Shown piece by piece: positions 1-11,650 of a DNA stretch of 64,000 nucleotides. Each line of letters starts with the position of its first letter. Within the stretch, counting starts at the first letter, position 1. The notes under the pieces are model-generated. The model had not been told where the DNA came from. It ran no database searches and saw nothing but the letters and a program-made list of their open reading frames with translations. The DNA is from Mantis religiosa. Lineage: Eukaryota > Arthropoda > Insecta > Mantodea > Mantidae. The stretch covers positions 3,316,001 to 3,380,000 of the forward strand of contig JAUKNK010000147.1 of the NCBI GenBank assembly GCA_030765055.1. Reading direction: 5' to 3'. The position numbers and the translations under genes were made by a program.

Positions 1-299
1 ATCAGGATTCCTCGTAGTTTCAACTAACACGGAGGATTACTATAAAGTGTTATTGCAGAATAGTAACATCCTTTCTGGAATAGTTTTAAGCTGTTTGAAT
101 GTCCATGCAGATAACCTGCATTCCTCGCACTGTGGTCATGCACAGCAAGGTTTGTTTTGGGGTTTTCATAATTATCTGTAAGATAGGTTAACAGAATATA
201 AGTGTGTATTCATCAGCAAGGGTAGGAAGTTTAGGGTTTTAAAGAAGAGTTCGGCAGCAATGACAAATATGAAATGTGTAGTGTTTAACGTCCGCTTTT
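1..299. other. No gene seen
   Basis: AT-rich single-copy-looking sequence with no convincing reading frame, repeat or RNA signal. Confidence 0.5.
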
Positions 300-512
300 A
301 CTACATACGGCAGAGCAGGCAATGACACTGATGATACATGAGATGAAGATGGAGCACCGGTGGAATGAGATGGCGGGGGAAACCGGAGATTCCGGAGAAA
401 AACCGCCCCAGCGCCATGTTGTCCACCACAAATCTCACTTTGTGGTCGCCTGGGATCGAACCCGGGCCTCCTTGGTGAGAGCCAAGCGGTCTAACCACTG
501 AGCCAGACAGCA
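300..512 (-). mobile_element. tRNA-derived SINE, family A, near-complete copy
   Basis: Read on the minus strand this begins with a tRNA-like head. An A box (TGGCTCAGTGG, 495-505) and a B box (GGTTCGATCCC, 452-462) are both close to the RNA polymerase III consensus. The body follows, with 'acaacatggcgctggggcgg' and a pyrimidine-rich stretch. The same body recurs at 11479-11650 (plus) and 14360-14462 (minus), which shows it is dispersed. The short minus-strand reading frame across it is read-through of the SINE and not a gene. It is probably non-autonomous, using LINE machinery in trans, as SINEs do. Confidence 0.8.
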
Positions 513-2306
513 ATGACAGGGCCGAACACCACAAATAACACCTATGACCCTTTTTGTAATACAGAAACTTGGGCGCTGTGTACCGATTTACGTGAGAAGA
601 TAATTCCATATCGTAAGAGGGAGTGAAAGTAGGCAAAATGTTCTTAAGGCATTTTGGTTAAGCAGAGTTGTTAATGCAAAGCAAACAGAACCATGGTTTA
701 GTAGCATGTTTTCTCCAATTGAGCTCTTTATCTATTTTGGACCTAAAAATGCTGTAGTAGCAATACTTCCTAGTGCGATTATTGTATCCAATTGTTAATT
801 CCATTTCCTACTTATGTGTTAAATGTAATAAAGTTTGTTTTGTTACAATTTTATGATCGCATATTACTTTGAGTCTCTAATTGCTGGTGTGATTTTTGAG
901 ATGTAAGTGCGCTATTACCATCTGTAAAGAGCACAAGAGCACTCCTTACTAAGATTGTCTTCATTCTTCAGTATTAATATTTTCGTTCTGTTTTGTTTGC
1001 TGGCTGCATGACTGTCTACATATTATAGGCTAAAAACAGCACAAGAAGAATTCATTTGTTAGAAGTACGCAAATGTGCTAAAATAGTTCGTGTAATATTA
1101 TCACAATCAACCACGACAATTTATTTTGACACACTCACAGATATTTAGAATTCCGGTTTTTCTCTTTCCTAAAGTTATAGTCACATATTGTTTTAATATT
1201 CCTACTATGTCTTAATTATAGTAGCTCACGGAGTCTAGGTAAAATGCAATTTTTTGCCCTCGCTGCCAAGAGCAAATAATTTTGCGTATAGTAAATCGCT
1301 ATTACATCTCTGCTACTTTAGTCGAAACTGTGATTTCTCCAGTTAAACTGAATAAATGAGTGCATTCAAATCGGCGTAAGGTAGTTATAACATTTTTCTG
1401 GACACATCCATCGGCAAACAGATCGGCCCACATGAATACCCCAGTTTTGGCTATAACCAAATTTTGATCACCCCTACTATAGACAAACCCTTTTGCATAG
1501 GCAATTTCGGGGGTCTCGTTACACCAGTTTAGTCAAAGATGCAAGCCGATAAATTGAAAGCACTGGCCACTTGGAAAAGATAAGACCGTTTTTATAACAG
1601 CGACATTCTGAACAGGAAAGTAATAATCAAGTGTGATTACTTGAGTCTTATTTGATAAAGGACGAGCATGTAAATTACCTAGAAGGGCAGTTCACTTAAG
1701 CGCTTTCCAATTTTCAGTTCAGTATATACGGGGAGAAACAACTGCATTACCCATACGCTTTCCCATATGTTTCAGTAAAATTCAGTTTCCTCTAAATGAA
1801 CATGTTACTCGATTAGCGAAGTTAAAATATATCTCGAGATTTTCCAGCAGTACTTACATCCTTGTCAAAGTACCAACGCCAAGATCCGTACTTGGGTCCC
1901 ATTTAGAATAATTCTAAAGCAAGAAAGTTTTTCTCCGAATGTGTTTATGAATGTTTTGTTTAGCGGCTGACTAAATATTACGGATTGCTTTACCATAAGC
2001 ATTGACTCCTATTATCCTTAAGCACTTCCCTTCGTCGCAGTCTCTCGCCGATTCCGGAGTATCTGAAACTACGAATAAGATGCATTATTTTGAATGGATA
2101 AATATGCACCGAGATATTTTGTAATTTGTAAAAAGAAAAGTCAGATAAATTTAATATCTTAAGCTCTTCAATCGACGCGTTTTGGTTGAATTCTAGATTG
2201 GTAGCTGTGACGTGCTGGGCTGCTCTAAGGAACGTCCCTATCTCGGGTAAAATTATAAGAAAAATAATTAAATAGCAGAATGCAATTTACTAATCTGTAA
2301 TTCTCC

Positions 2307-2309
<3 letters not shown>
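513..2309. other. No gene seen
   Basis: Long AT-rich stretch with only short random reading frames and no recognisable repeat family, RNA gene or coding signature. Confidence 0.5.

Positions 2310-2358
<49 letters not shown>
2310..2358. repeat. (AT)n microsatellite
   Basis: About 24 perfect AT dinucleotides in a row, seen directly. Such a tract can extrude as a cruciform. Confidence 0.97.
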
Positions 2359-2364
<6 letters not shown>

Positions 2365-2807
2365 ACTATTCTTGAGACACTAGATCTAGCAGATACTGCA
2401 TACCACTGCTATATAGCGGACAGTCGGGGTAACGCACAAGAGTAACGTGGCCGCGGAGCAGTGTATGCGGGTTTGTTGAGAAGAAGCGTGTTTTGTGTGG
2501 CAGATACACTAAGATCATTACAAGGTAAAACCGAATAGATTTCTGATCATGTTTTACAAAGTGCATAAGCTGAGAGTTGTTATTTATGGCTACCAGTTGA
2601 TACTTTAGTCGATCTTGGGATGCTGTGTTTGAAGCGTGATTCTCATGATAAATCGAACATGTCGTCGGCGGGTAATGACGCTCAACCCTAAATGCTATTA
2701 TCCACCAGGTGACTAGCATTGTACAACACATATTTGAATGTTAGAATTATTTTATCCACGGAACACTTACGTGTGATATCTTATGCAAAAATACAGATAA
2801 ATTGGAC
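2359..2807. other. No gene recognised
   Basis: A 121-codon minus-strand frame (2366-2731) is open but resembles no family I know and has no coding signature. The stretch could be upstream sequence of the transposon remnant that follows. Confidence 0.4.
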
Positions 2808-3604
2808 CTCACGGGTTTCAGTGCACTGGTATTTGACCTCTCAACCCAGATCAGTTTAGTGATGAAGATTTTATGGTCGCAGAAAACTTACAAATACCGG
2901 AAGGCCAACAGCCAGAGAATAATAAGGCACTTTCTGTTGCAAACGAAGATCAAACATCGCCTGGTGGACCTACTCATCAAGAAACACCTGTATTGGACAA
3001 GACCTCAGCAACAACCAGTTTTACCACCACCGAACCAAAACTATTAGAGTGCTCTACCAATTCTTTGTTCCAGTTAAAAGAATTAGGCCTGTCCCTTCCT
3101 CATCAATCACTTCTGTCTCCAGAAACCAGAGACGCCCATAAGCCTACCAAAATTTTCGTCGCACATATTTCCCTCATTCCAGATCCCTCAAATGTTTCCA
3201 AGATGATCACTCGCCGAAAGCCAAATAAAATGAGGTCCCAGATTCTAACAGTCACTAAAATGAAGGAACAACTGCAAGAAGAGAGAGGCGGCGATCCCTA
3301 AAAGATTGCACAAAAACATTCGAAACAAAAGCAATAGCACCAAAAAGGCCTAAAGAAGAACCCCAAGAAACGAAAAACAGAAGGAAAATCAATTTGTCTG
3401 ATAGCTCCAGTGACGGACATTCTATCAGCGATTTAAATATATGTGACGATGACGAACTTGACGATTTGGAACCTGTGTCAAACGATATCTGTTTTATTTG
3501 CGGAGAATTTAGACAAAATAACGAACTGTCTCCTAATCTGAATGGGCATGGGAAGAATGCAGTGTAGCCGACACACCTGATAATTATAAATGCGATTATT
3601 GCAT
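2808..3604 (+). pseudogene. C-terminal part of a pogo/Tigger-like DDE transposase with PHD-like finger, broken
   Basis: The frame opens with a region containing TGI*PLNPDQFSDEDF, which matches the 'TGIxPLNxxxFSDxDF' segment that follows the DDE core in pogo/Tigger-type transposases of animals. It carries one in-frame TGA. It continues as a polar, Ser/Thr-rich linker (ATG-bearing frame 2873-3301), then after a frameshift near 3300 as an acidic segment (NLSDSSSDG-type) and a Cys-rich end: CFICGEFRQNNEL, then after another frameshift a segment ending DTPDNYKCDYC. This is the layout of a C4HC3 PHD-like finger attached to insect copies of this family. The N-terminal DNA-binding domain and the DDE core are absent, so this is a 5'-truncated relic. 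The family call is from motif recall; the frame breaks are seen directly. Confidence 0.7.
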
Positions 3605-4254
3605 AAATATTAAATTGGTTTATTCAGTTTCGAGCACCATTATCCGCCCATGGCGGACAATACCAGACGACCCAACGTTTTTTATTTATTTCCATGGCTT
3701 CCTGTTTAAATGTCTTAATTTGTATTCATTTCTAGAGCCTCTTCACGTAACTTGCAATTTATTGTTTTCAAAATGATTTCTATGATTATAGTTAAGTTTG
3801 CTGAACAATTATTCTTAAGTGAGCGCCATTACTCTACTATCCCCTAATTGCTCCACCTTCTCCCTCTGAATGTGTCTCAGCAAGAGAAACTCTATAATTG
3901 AGGGATAATACTCACCGAATAAACTGGAATGTTTAATTTGGAATAGGCCGAAAAATTATTTAACACCAACGCAGCTGTCATACGACCTCTGTCGCCCCTT
4001 TAAGGCGAGTTGATTCTCTCGTCTCGATGATCGGTCCACTACCCAAGCTGGTACCATAGCCCGGGGGTTCACGATGGTTTTGCCGCTAGTAGCGCTAGCG
4101 TTATGCGAGAACCAGTGCCATCATGACAAATCAAAACAGGGCATGGATGACGGAATTTTCCAGTGCTCTTTTTTTCCCTGAGTAATGCACTTAACGAATA
4201 TTGTGAAAATCCGATTTGAGATCCTGTGCGGAGGAGTCGACGAGATGGCACACC
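3605..4254. other. No gene recognised
   Basis: Probable 3' flank of the transposon relic followed by unassigned sequence. Around 3960-4260 composition rises in GC, but no frame or repeat family is recognised. Confidence 0.4.
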
Positions 4255-5080
4255 GCTTACTCGATGAAGCTTCTATTATTACTTTGTTGGGCTTTCCTGG
4301 GTTCCGTTCTTGAAATGCATATTTGTGTGTGGTAACAAATGCGTTAACGAAATATATTTGGCTAAGTCTGGTGCATAATTCTATTCAAGTTCTTTCCAAT
4401 ATCTTTTCGTCATTTTGTCCCCCACGGTCTATCATTTCAAATGACGCCTCATATTTTAAAGCTCGTACGTTTCGCAGTTTTCTTTTCGAACATGGAATAC
4501 ACTTTGTACATACTTCTCTGTATTATTGCTATCATCCCTGGCTGAATGACTAAATCGTAATTAAGAGCGTACTTTGGTTGCTTTTAATCACGAGAATATG
4601 GTCTCTGGAATACCGTATAGAGCTTTTCAACTCGCTTTAGGATTAGCAATTCATGGAGCCTACCAAAGGGCACCGTTTCATCTTATGCATCATTTCCAGT
4701 CTCCCTCTCCTTTAATGAGTATGTGGCGGTATGTCCCAGATGACCTGGATCTACAAGCAGTAACTGACTATGGCAGTCAACATTTCCCCAGCTGTGTGTT
4801 GATCACAAACGCAGGTAACGTAGGTACAATATACAAGTAAACCATTTCCTTTTCAGTTTGGCGACTTTCTCGAGCTACGGAATTACAGTCAGCGACGCAT
4901 CACGACGTTTTACACATATATTAACTCCAAGTTATGTTGGGCCATACCGTGTCATTCCAACAATTAACAATGTTTGTTCTCAGCTCCAACATCGTGCTTC
5001 AGGAAGCCGAACCACGTCCTTGTATCTCAGTTGACAGTTGCTTCTCCAGAGGCATTTTTCGCTGAATTTTAATTGGCACC
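4255..5080 (+). pseudogene. Gypsy-type integrase remnant, multiply frameshifted
   Basis: Three successive blocks match an LTR-retrotransposon integrase. The first is a core segment reading TNALTKYIWLSLV and later IISNDASYF...FRSFLFEHGIHFVHTS, corresponding to the 'VDAFTKYxWL...IISDxGxxF' part of the catalytic core. The second has a run around 4610-4760 with 'PFHLM...MWRYVPDDLDL' that fits the post-core 'TPxxLxFG...LxxIWxLxPDDL' region. The third reads YVGPYRV near 4934-4954, the usual motif of the C-terminal SH3-like domain. Stops and frameshifts separate the blocks, and no protease, reverse transcriptase or LTR is attached. It is an old fragment; assignment to Ty3/gypsy over BEL/Pao is likely but not proven. 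Confidence 0.65.
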
Positions 5081-5204
5081 AAACGCTCCTATTTGGCATG
5101 ACGTTGCTACTTCGTTGTAGTAACATTTTCTTTTCTTTTCTTTCCCATCCCAAACTTAGGTTTCTCCCTCCCTCTCATTGCTTGACCATGTTTGTGAATG
5201 TTTT

Positions 5205-5228
5205 CGCGCGCGCGCGCGCGTGTGTGTC
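5205..5228. repeat. (CG)8 followed by (TG)n
   Basis: Eight consecutive CG dinucleotides (5205-5220) then TG repeats. An unbroken CpG run is uncommon in AT-rich insect intergenic DNA, and alternating purine-pyrimidine tracts of this type can adopt Z-DNA. Confidence 0.95.
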
Positions 5229-5779
5229 CTTTATATCCGTTTAGTGTGGCAGTACCCTATGTGTGTCCCTAGATGATTTCCTACAAAATTTTCTGGTGTT
5301 TGCGTGTTAGTGCTTAGGTGGTATATGTTTACGGTAGCTTTTTCTTAATGACGTCATCCCCATTAAATATTGTTGACAGGATATGATACTTTTACGTTAA
5401 TATTTTATTGAAGTGAAGTATTCGGAACATCAAGTGCTGAAGTACAGATATACGGTTTCCTCTTAATATACGTGAAGTCATTTTCGGAAAGTTTGTGTTA
5501 AAGGAACATATTAAGTGATATTATGCTTTCCCGTCGTTCACGTTGACTTGTGCTGACAAAGGCTTCACTCAGCTACCTTAGCAGCCAGTATTTTATATTT
5601 AAGGTTCCCGACATACGCGTGGACTCAGGCACGCACAGCACACGTTAAGAAGAATCTACAAAACTTTGATCTTTAAGGGTCACTTCAAATATCTTCCAAC
5701 ATGGACCTTCAGGGAATCTCGCAAAGCTAAAGGTAACAACTGTCCAATAATAACCAATATGTACACTTATTTTGTTGTT
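5229..5779. other. No gene seen
   Basis: No recognisable feature; could include the 3' part of the preceding LTR element, but no LTR signature is visible. Confidence 0.4.
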
Positions 5780-5905
5780 GTGTAGATTATTAGCTTTATT
5801 TATGTACATTAAGCCTTCGTTATATCAGATGCATATGTCACTGATTAAGGTTAACCTTTCACTACAAGGCCCAAATCACTTAGCTGTCGACGGGCCCTTA
5901 AACCC
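5780..5905 (+). mobile_element. LINE 3' end fragment with terminal hairpin
   Basis: The end of this fragment, GGCCCAAATCACTTAGCTGT then CGACGGGCCC (5868-5897), closely matches the 3' hairpin of the RNase H-bearing LINE at 57711-59980 (59924-59954). Upstream 'gttgtgtag...tagctttattta' also resembles the 3' untranslated region of that LINE. It is a heavily 5'-truncated copy, typical of LINE insertion products. Confidence 0.6.
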
Positions 5906-6989
5906 CACTTACTGCCTTCCCAACTCCTTTGAAAAGTAACTCCCTGAGCTGCCCCCTTGCCCTTCCCTTCCGGTTTTGGTAGGTTATTCTCTGGTGAAAA
6001 TACCCACATTACGTCTGGTGTGAGGTGTCGTTTGCCTACGCCACTTCTGGTGGAAACACTAAATTATGTTCCTCCTAAACGTCACAATACTAAGTTCAAG
6101 GATTACGAGTCAGAAATTACAATTGCAGCGCAATTATACATTAGTGATATGTAACAAGATAAATCCAGACCTGGTATGTTATTATTGTTACACTATAAAG
6201 GAGACTTCATGTTCATATGTATATAATTTAAAGAATGTTTTTATATTATATGGTATGCCATATTGTCACAAGTGACAGTTTGTTTAATTCAAATAATATG
6301 TTGGGTCATCATTTGACTAGTGTGTGACGTCATGTCACGTGACCACTGTTGACCATGACGGACGTAGATTGGCTGCTTGTAACACAGGTAAAGGCCATGA
6401 GGCCACTTGTGTATGTTCTATTATTGTCGTAAACCTTTCTTGTCTAAATTGTAGTTTCGGTATTTTGTAATGTAATTGAACCCTTATACAGAAAATCCCA
6501 ACCTCTGCACAAAGCATGTGTATCCTATCTTAGCTGCCCCCGTGCGAGGTCTGGCCATGTGATATCGTCATCCAATACCATCCATGGTTAGAACTTCACA
6601 ATATGAATATATCTCTGATTATTTGTGTATTGTATTTTTCTGGGTTTCATTTCTGATTTTTAATTTAGGGTTTCCCCTACCTCCAACTTCATATAAGTTT
6701 ACCTAAATATTTCTAGAGTTTATATACATTGTAGCTGCGCTGCATGTAGAGATTGACACAATATTTGTATAACTTCCTTCAATAACCTACACCAACATTT
6801 AGTAACTATTTACTGTGACGTTTTCCTTCATGACCATATTCGTACATTTATACTTTATTGACCTATATTTTTTGAAAATTTTATACCGTCTTGCACTACT
6901 GATTTTCCTATGTTATCTTAGGTGGTTATCTTACCCGCTTCCTGTGGCAATACATTTATAAACTGTCTTAAGTGTTCTTCACCTGGGAC
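5906..6989. other. No gene seen
   Basis: AT-rich sequence with short random frames. No repeat family or coding signal recognised. Confidence 0.45.
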
Positions 6990-7766
6990 CCTATCGGAGA
7001 CAACGGACTTGCTCTGCTGCACCTTTAGGTGGAGGGGTGGACTGGGCCGGATTACAAGCGGAGGAAATTCCACATTGAACCTATAGACTGGTTAGTGTAT
7101 GTCAAACCACTGGGAGGAAGGAGTGAGATTGGAGCGCTCTGTAGGCGTGTTGGAACGTGGGCCAGTGGCACGAGCGAGTGTGGGGTTCCCTAACGGGAAG
7201 TAGAGATTCTCTTGGCGCCAGAGCTTTCTGTGCAGCCACCAGTCGCACAGAGTTCGACATTGGCCCTCCCCAGCAGAGCAGACTGCGACGACACCCATAT
7301 GCAAAGAACAGCAGTTACAGTGCGTAAAGTCCACATAGACCGATTATCGACAGTTCCTACGGAGAAAGGGATCTAGCCACGATAGCCTACCGATTGAAAT
7401 GAACCCCCCAGGGGCCTACTTCGGTAGGTACGGGTTTGGCGCACCCGGGGTCCCGAGCCAACAGTCTCCCTCGTGTGGGCTCCTCTTCGTGTTTGAGGGA
7501 GACGGTCAACAGGCCCACCCACGTGTAGGCCGTGCGTGGAGACCTGTGGAGGAAGATTTTAAATTCTTTTCTAGTTTGGGGTTTGGGATTTAGTGAACGA
7601 ACTTTTTAGTAGGTTTTGATTGATGTCTTTTATGTATGTGTATTTTTGGTACATTTTGTTACACTTGTATGGTTTTTGGAAAGTTTTATATCTGGCTTTT
7701 GCCATGACTAGTTTTTTAAAAGGCGCTGATGATCGCCGTAGTTGAGCGCCCTTATATATATATAAA
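6990..7766 (+). mobile_element. 3' part of a LINE (or LINE-tailed SINE) ending in a hairpin and (TA)n
   Basis: A GC-richer block (7010-7570) passes into a T/G-rich 3' untranslated-like stretch and ends in GGCGCTGATGATCGCCGTAG then TTGAGCGCC (7722-7750), a perfect 6-bp stem (GGCGCT/AGCGCC) followed by a TA microsatellite. The loop shares the pattern 'TGAyC...GTwGTcGA' with the hairpins at 5868 and 59924, so these look like related LINE 3' recognition structures. No reverse transcriptase is readable in the block. The 64-codon frame 7399-7593 is unrecognised and may be part of the element's 3' region. Confidence 0.5.
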
Positions 7767-9384
7767 TGAAATGGAGGGATTGGAAGTCGCGGAAAGGGAA
7801 GACCTTATTTGGCGATACAAGAAATACTTAGGCGAGAGAGCCTAAGGTTATGGTAACTCAATCAGCTTCAACGTAACGCAGTTCACGTCTTGGCTTCCGC
7901 GGGTGTCGAACCAGGTAGAGAGTCAGCCAGAGGAGTTCACGGCCAACCCTAGCATGGAAATAACCTACGGCGCTCTTGCTATCTTGGGCTTTGTCAAAAT
8001 TGTTAATATTCTTTTGGTATGCAAGTATTTAAAATTCTAATCATTTTAGAGCGTGGCACACTAGGGCATTGTGCCAGAATTAGGGCAGTGATATTTTCTA
8101 CCAAGTGCCAACAATGTTCGTTTATAATTATTCAGGAATGACACATAAGATAACAACAAATATTTTTATGTGACAAACTTTAAGAGAAGTAGTATTTTTC
8201 TTTTATGTCTCCTTGAAAAATGGATCCTTTGACTTGTTTGTTTCAGGGAAAGGAGGAAAAGGGAAACATCTACTTTAGTTTAAATGACAAAAATAAATAA
8301 TTGAGTGAATAAACTAAGCAAGTTCTCAGATTTTTAATTTTGTTATGAATTGGTTTTGGGATGCTTGTTACTTGAATGGAAAGTAATCTGAATATTGTCT
8401 ATAAACAGCAATTGTTCATACCTGATACACATTTAACTAAAAGTGCAATTGAAACCAACGTGCTACGTGCTGATTGATATGCTCAAAACGCCAGGCCATT
8501 TTTGAAGCTAGGAAAGATTGTTTGGCATTCTCCTGATAATTTTTGATGTTTCAGATAGACAGTGTACATATGAATAAACTGTAAATTTAAAGGAAGTGCA
8601 AACGTTTAAGGCATATGAAGGGGAACTGTGTCGATGATTCCAGAAAATCATATACCTGTCCCTTCTATCAACGTTGCCAGGTGTGAGTACCGTATCTTAC
8701 GCCCCTAAACTGAGAAAATTATCCTTATTAATTGCGCTCGGGTAGATATAGATGTCCATCTTACTGTTATCATGACTGTACAAAACTCGCCTCTACGCGA
8801 GTTATGCATGTATTAATTTCACAATGCTATCGCAAATATAAATCTCCATATCTTACTAAATGTGGTCTTACTAAAATACACAATGGACACGAGATAATCT
8901 TCTCCTAAAGTTAGCTATTTTGGAAATGTTCCTTGTAATGGTTCAGATTTACAAATATTTATTTTTACATATACTGACGGTGAAAGACAGCTCGGTCAGC
9001 TCGTAAAATGTTTGACAGTTCCTATCCAACTATCAGATATTTTACAAATACGTACGGCTCAGGTGATATTTTCAATTGTTTGTCTTTTATGAGTTGAAAT
9101 ACAGAACTATGCTTCCACTTTTGTAGAAATATGGAGATAGGCTTAGGCTTTTTATTTTTGTTTGATATACCTGGTGCCGGTACAATGGACCCGGCTTACA
9201 GGCTCTACATTTGCATGATATTACAGTTTTCAGTTTTTGTTGGTTTTGACGTCATGGCTTTACATAAAGCCCATACGGCGTCCCTTTATGGGCGCACCGA
9301 GAACAGCTTTAGTTACTTCGTTTTCTTTTAGGTGCTCCAGTTTTCCCTTGAATTTTGTGTTGTTTTTTGTGCTTTTATTTACAT
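7767..9384. other. No gene seen
   Basis: Unique-looking, mostly AT-rich. Short frames at 9131-9331 and 9237-9710 run into a CA-repeat and GC-rich patch and show no recognisable domain. Confidence 0.45.
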
Positions 9385-9480
9385 ATAACACACACACACA
9401 CACACACGCGCACACTCACTCACGCACGCACTCATGGGCATACGTAGTACGTCCCTCGCACTCATACACTCATTCACGCA
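9385..9480. repeat. (CA)n-derived degenerate microsatellite
   Basis: Perfect CA run (about 9390-9407) decaying into CACT/CACG variants up to 9480. It explains the His/Thr-rich translation of the overlapping plus-strand frame. Confidence 0.9.
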
Positions 9481-9960
9481 CACTTTACTTCACTGTGTAC
9501 ACTCTTTACACTCAGCTGTCCTGCTGTGCGGCAGCATGTCACTCAGTTCCTTGGGCAGCCCGGGAGTGGCGGCCCCTGCCGGCGGTTTGTGAGGCCTTGG
9601 GCCGGGAATTTTGGGCGCGCAATGGGCGGCGAGCCGTCCTTATTTACAGTATTTTCACCTGTTTATGTTTGCGGTGTTTTGGCTCACCTTTTCTAATGTT
9701 TACATTTTAGCAAAATATCTCTCTACACGCATTAAATACTAATTAAATTTAAGCTACCACCTATGAACATAAATAAAATATGTAATAAAATTTCGTAGAC
9801 AATTACAAACTTCTTTCCGTGCGATAAGATATGAGAGGTGCTGCCATCTATGCTCAGCAAGATGACTTACTCTTTTAGCAAAATCTCTCTCCTCCCGGAC
9901 AGTCAATTTAATTAAAATGTTTGATATAAGCTAAATGTTTATAAGAAAGGTATGGCTAAC

Positions 9961-10158
9961 AAGGTTAGCTCGGTCGGTAGAGCACCTGCCTGTCGTGCTA
10001 GTGTTCCCCGGATCGACTCCCGGCAATAGGGGTTTCCCCTACTGTTTGAGGTTTCTCCTTATCCTGAAAGACGAATGACGGGTAACTCCAAGCTCTGTGT
10101 AACCTGGACTCATTTAAATATCATTTCATTCATCGTCCAATATGTCTTAACGTTTGAG
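9961..10158 (+). mobile_element. tRNA-derived SINE, family B tail with a variant tRNA head
   Basis: Head 'ttagctcggtcggtagagc' (A box) and 'ggatcgactcc' (B box) are strongly tRNA-like. The downstream part (ttatcctgaaagacgaat, aactccaagctct, catttcattcatcgtcc, taacgtttgagg) is the tail shared by all family B copies. This head differs from those of the copies at 45319 and 56142, so the tail is attached to more than one tRNA-like head. Confidence 0.75.
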
Positions 10159-10269
10159 GTTTGTGCATATTCTGAAAGCTGAATTTCGGAAAACTCGAAA
10201 CATTTTGGACCCTGCACTTATTTGAACATCATTTATTGCATCGTCGGATATTATTTAACGTTGAAGGAC
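10159..10269 (+). repeat. Partial direct duplication of the SINE-B tail
   Basis: Immediately after the SINE the tail is repeated in diverged form (tattctgaaagctgaatttc ... catcatttattgcatcgtc ... taacgttgaagga), giving tail-tail in tandem. Confidence 0.65.
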
Positions 10270-10710
10270 TTGACTTATAAATTGTATATGTATAATTACA
10301 AATTGTATATGTATAATTTATAACATATGCCTGCTTGCGTGGGGTATTTAAGAATAATTCTGACGGGATTCCTTGTGACAATTTTCTGTTATATTCCAAC
10401 TGACGAGCGTCACTATGGATCACAAGATTTGTTTACAATTGGAGTACCTCATCCACATTAATTTACAATAGCTTGGCACTTATGACAAACAAACGCTTAG
10501 AAGCGAGAACACAGACACTAATTGACATGTAGGATAAACAGCAACAATATCTAGTGATAATGTCTGTATATGCAAGCATAGTGCACATTGCTTAATCCCC
10601 CCCTTAGGAGAGTACTCTTCAATCTGCGAAAATCATACACTAGGGTACTGGAAAGTAATGCAAAATCAGATAACTGACGGATTGGACTCACGGGTGGGAG
10701 TAAGAGACAT
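10270..10710. other. No gene; short 19-bp direct duplication near its start
   Basis: 'aaattgtatatgtataatt' occurs twice within about 45 bp (10279-10318). The rest is unassigned. Confidence 0.5.
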
Positions 10711-10782
10711 CACAACACGCACGCACACACACGCGCATGCACACGCACGCGCACCCGCACGCAACCCCACACCCACACACAC
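10711..10782. repeat. Degenerate CA/CG/CACG-rich microsatellite
   Basis: Alternating CA, CG and CCA units on the plus strand, for example acgcacacacacgcgcatgc, continuing to about 10782. Confidence 0.9.
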
Positions 10783-11179
10783 TGTACTGACAGAATATGT
10801 TTAGCCCGAAGATTTTTGCAGCGTGCCCACCCAGGGTTGGGTTTTACAGCAGGATGAATTTTTCTTTTATTAGGATAGTTAAGGATGGATTTTTATTGAA
10901 TTAGTGTGGTGGTAATATTTGAGATAGTATATTACTCCTCTAAGGAAGACAGGATACTCTGCCTGATGCACCCTGGCGATGAAGTAGATTATATTTGATT
11001 AGTTTCGGATAATTTTGAGGCCAAAATAACTCTTGGTTAGATTATGGGAGCTCAGGTTTGCTGCTGGTGGATTTGCTCCCTAGTTAACTCAGATGCCCGC
11101 AAGTCATGCGAGGGGCCCGACAAGCAACACTTTCAACACTTTTTATTATACTTTAATTATTTATATTTGTACCATATAA

Positions 11180-11478
11180 TGGTGGCCGTCTTGAAATTTA
11201 TGAGTCAGCCAAATAAAAATATGTTATATGGTATTTCTCATACCATATACAATCACATTACCGATATTCTGTTACTTCAAAGGAGGGCCGTTAGAATAAT
11301 AACCGATTTACATAGATCAGAACATTGTAAACCATTATTCAGTAAGCTCCAATATTTAGCAGTAATTAATCTCTCATTTATCGTGTTTTGCGGTATATCA
11401 AATATAATTTCTTAAAATACACATTAACAGAGAACATTCATTCTTATAACATACACAGATATTTCCCTTATTCCAAGA
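11180..11478 (+). pseudogene. C-terminal LINE reverse transcriptase fragment
   Basis: Translation contains ILLLQRRAVRIITDLHR, then HCKPLFSKLQYLAVINLS, then after the stop at 11413 LTENIHSYNIHR. This order (LLQkkAvRii, HcxPLFxxLxiLxv, IHxYNTR) is the standard C-terminal end of many arthropod non-LTR retrotransposon reverse transcriptases. Only this end remains and it is broken by a stop. A SINE of family A begins directly after it at 11479, so the LINE fragment was probably cut by the SINE or ends there naturally. Confidence 0.7.
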
Positions 11479-11650
11479 TGAGCTTATTGGATCGCTTGGC
11501 TCTCACCAAGAGAACCGGAATCTATCCCAGGCGACCGTAAACTGAGAATTATTTTGGACAACATGGCGCTAGGACGGGTTTTGTCTGGGTCATCCTGATT
11601 CCCAAGGCTGCTTTCCGCCAGTTGCTCCATCATCTTTACTATCATTCATC
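11479..11650 (+). mobile_element. tRNA-derived SINE, family A copy
   Basis: Matches the minus-strand copy at 300-512: 'cgcttggctctcaccaagag', 'cccaggcgacc', 'ggacaacatggcgctaggac', then a pyrimidine-rich tail. The A box start is diverged (agcttattgg in place of agtggttaga). Confidence 0.75.

Noticed and set aside
301..636. 111-codon minus-strand gene
   Set aside because: The frame lies across SINE family A and its flank and has no independent support.
9237..9710. 157-codon plus frame with His/Thr repeats
   Set aside because: Its repeats come from the CA microsatellite and the rest matches no known domain.
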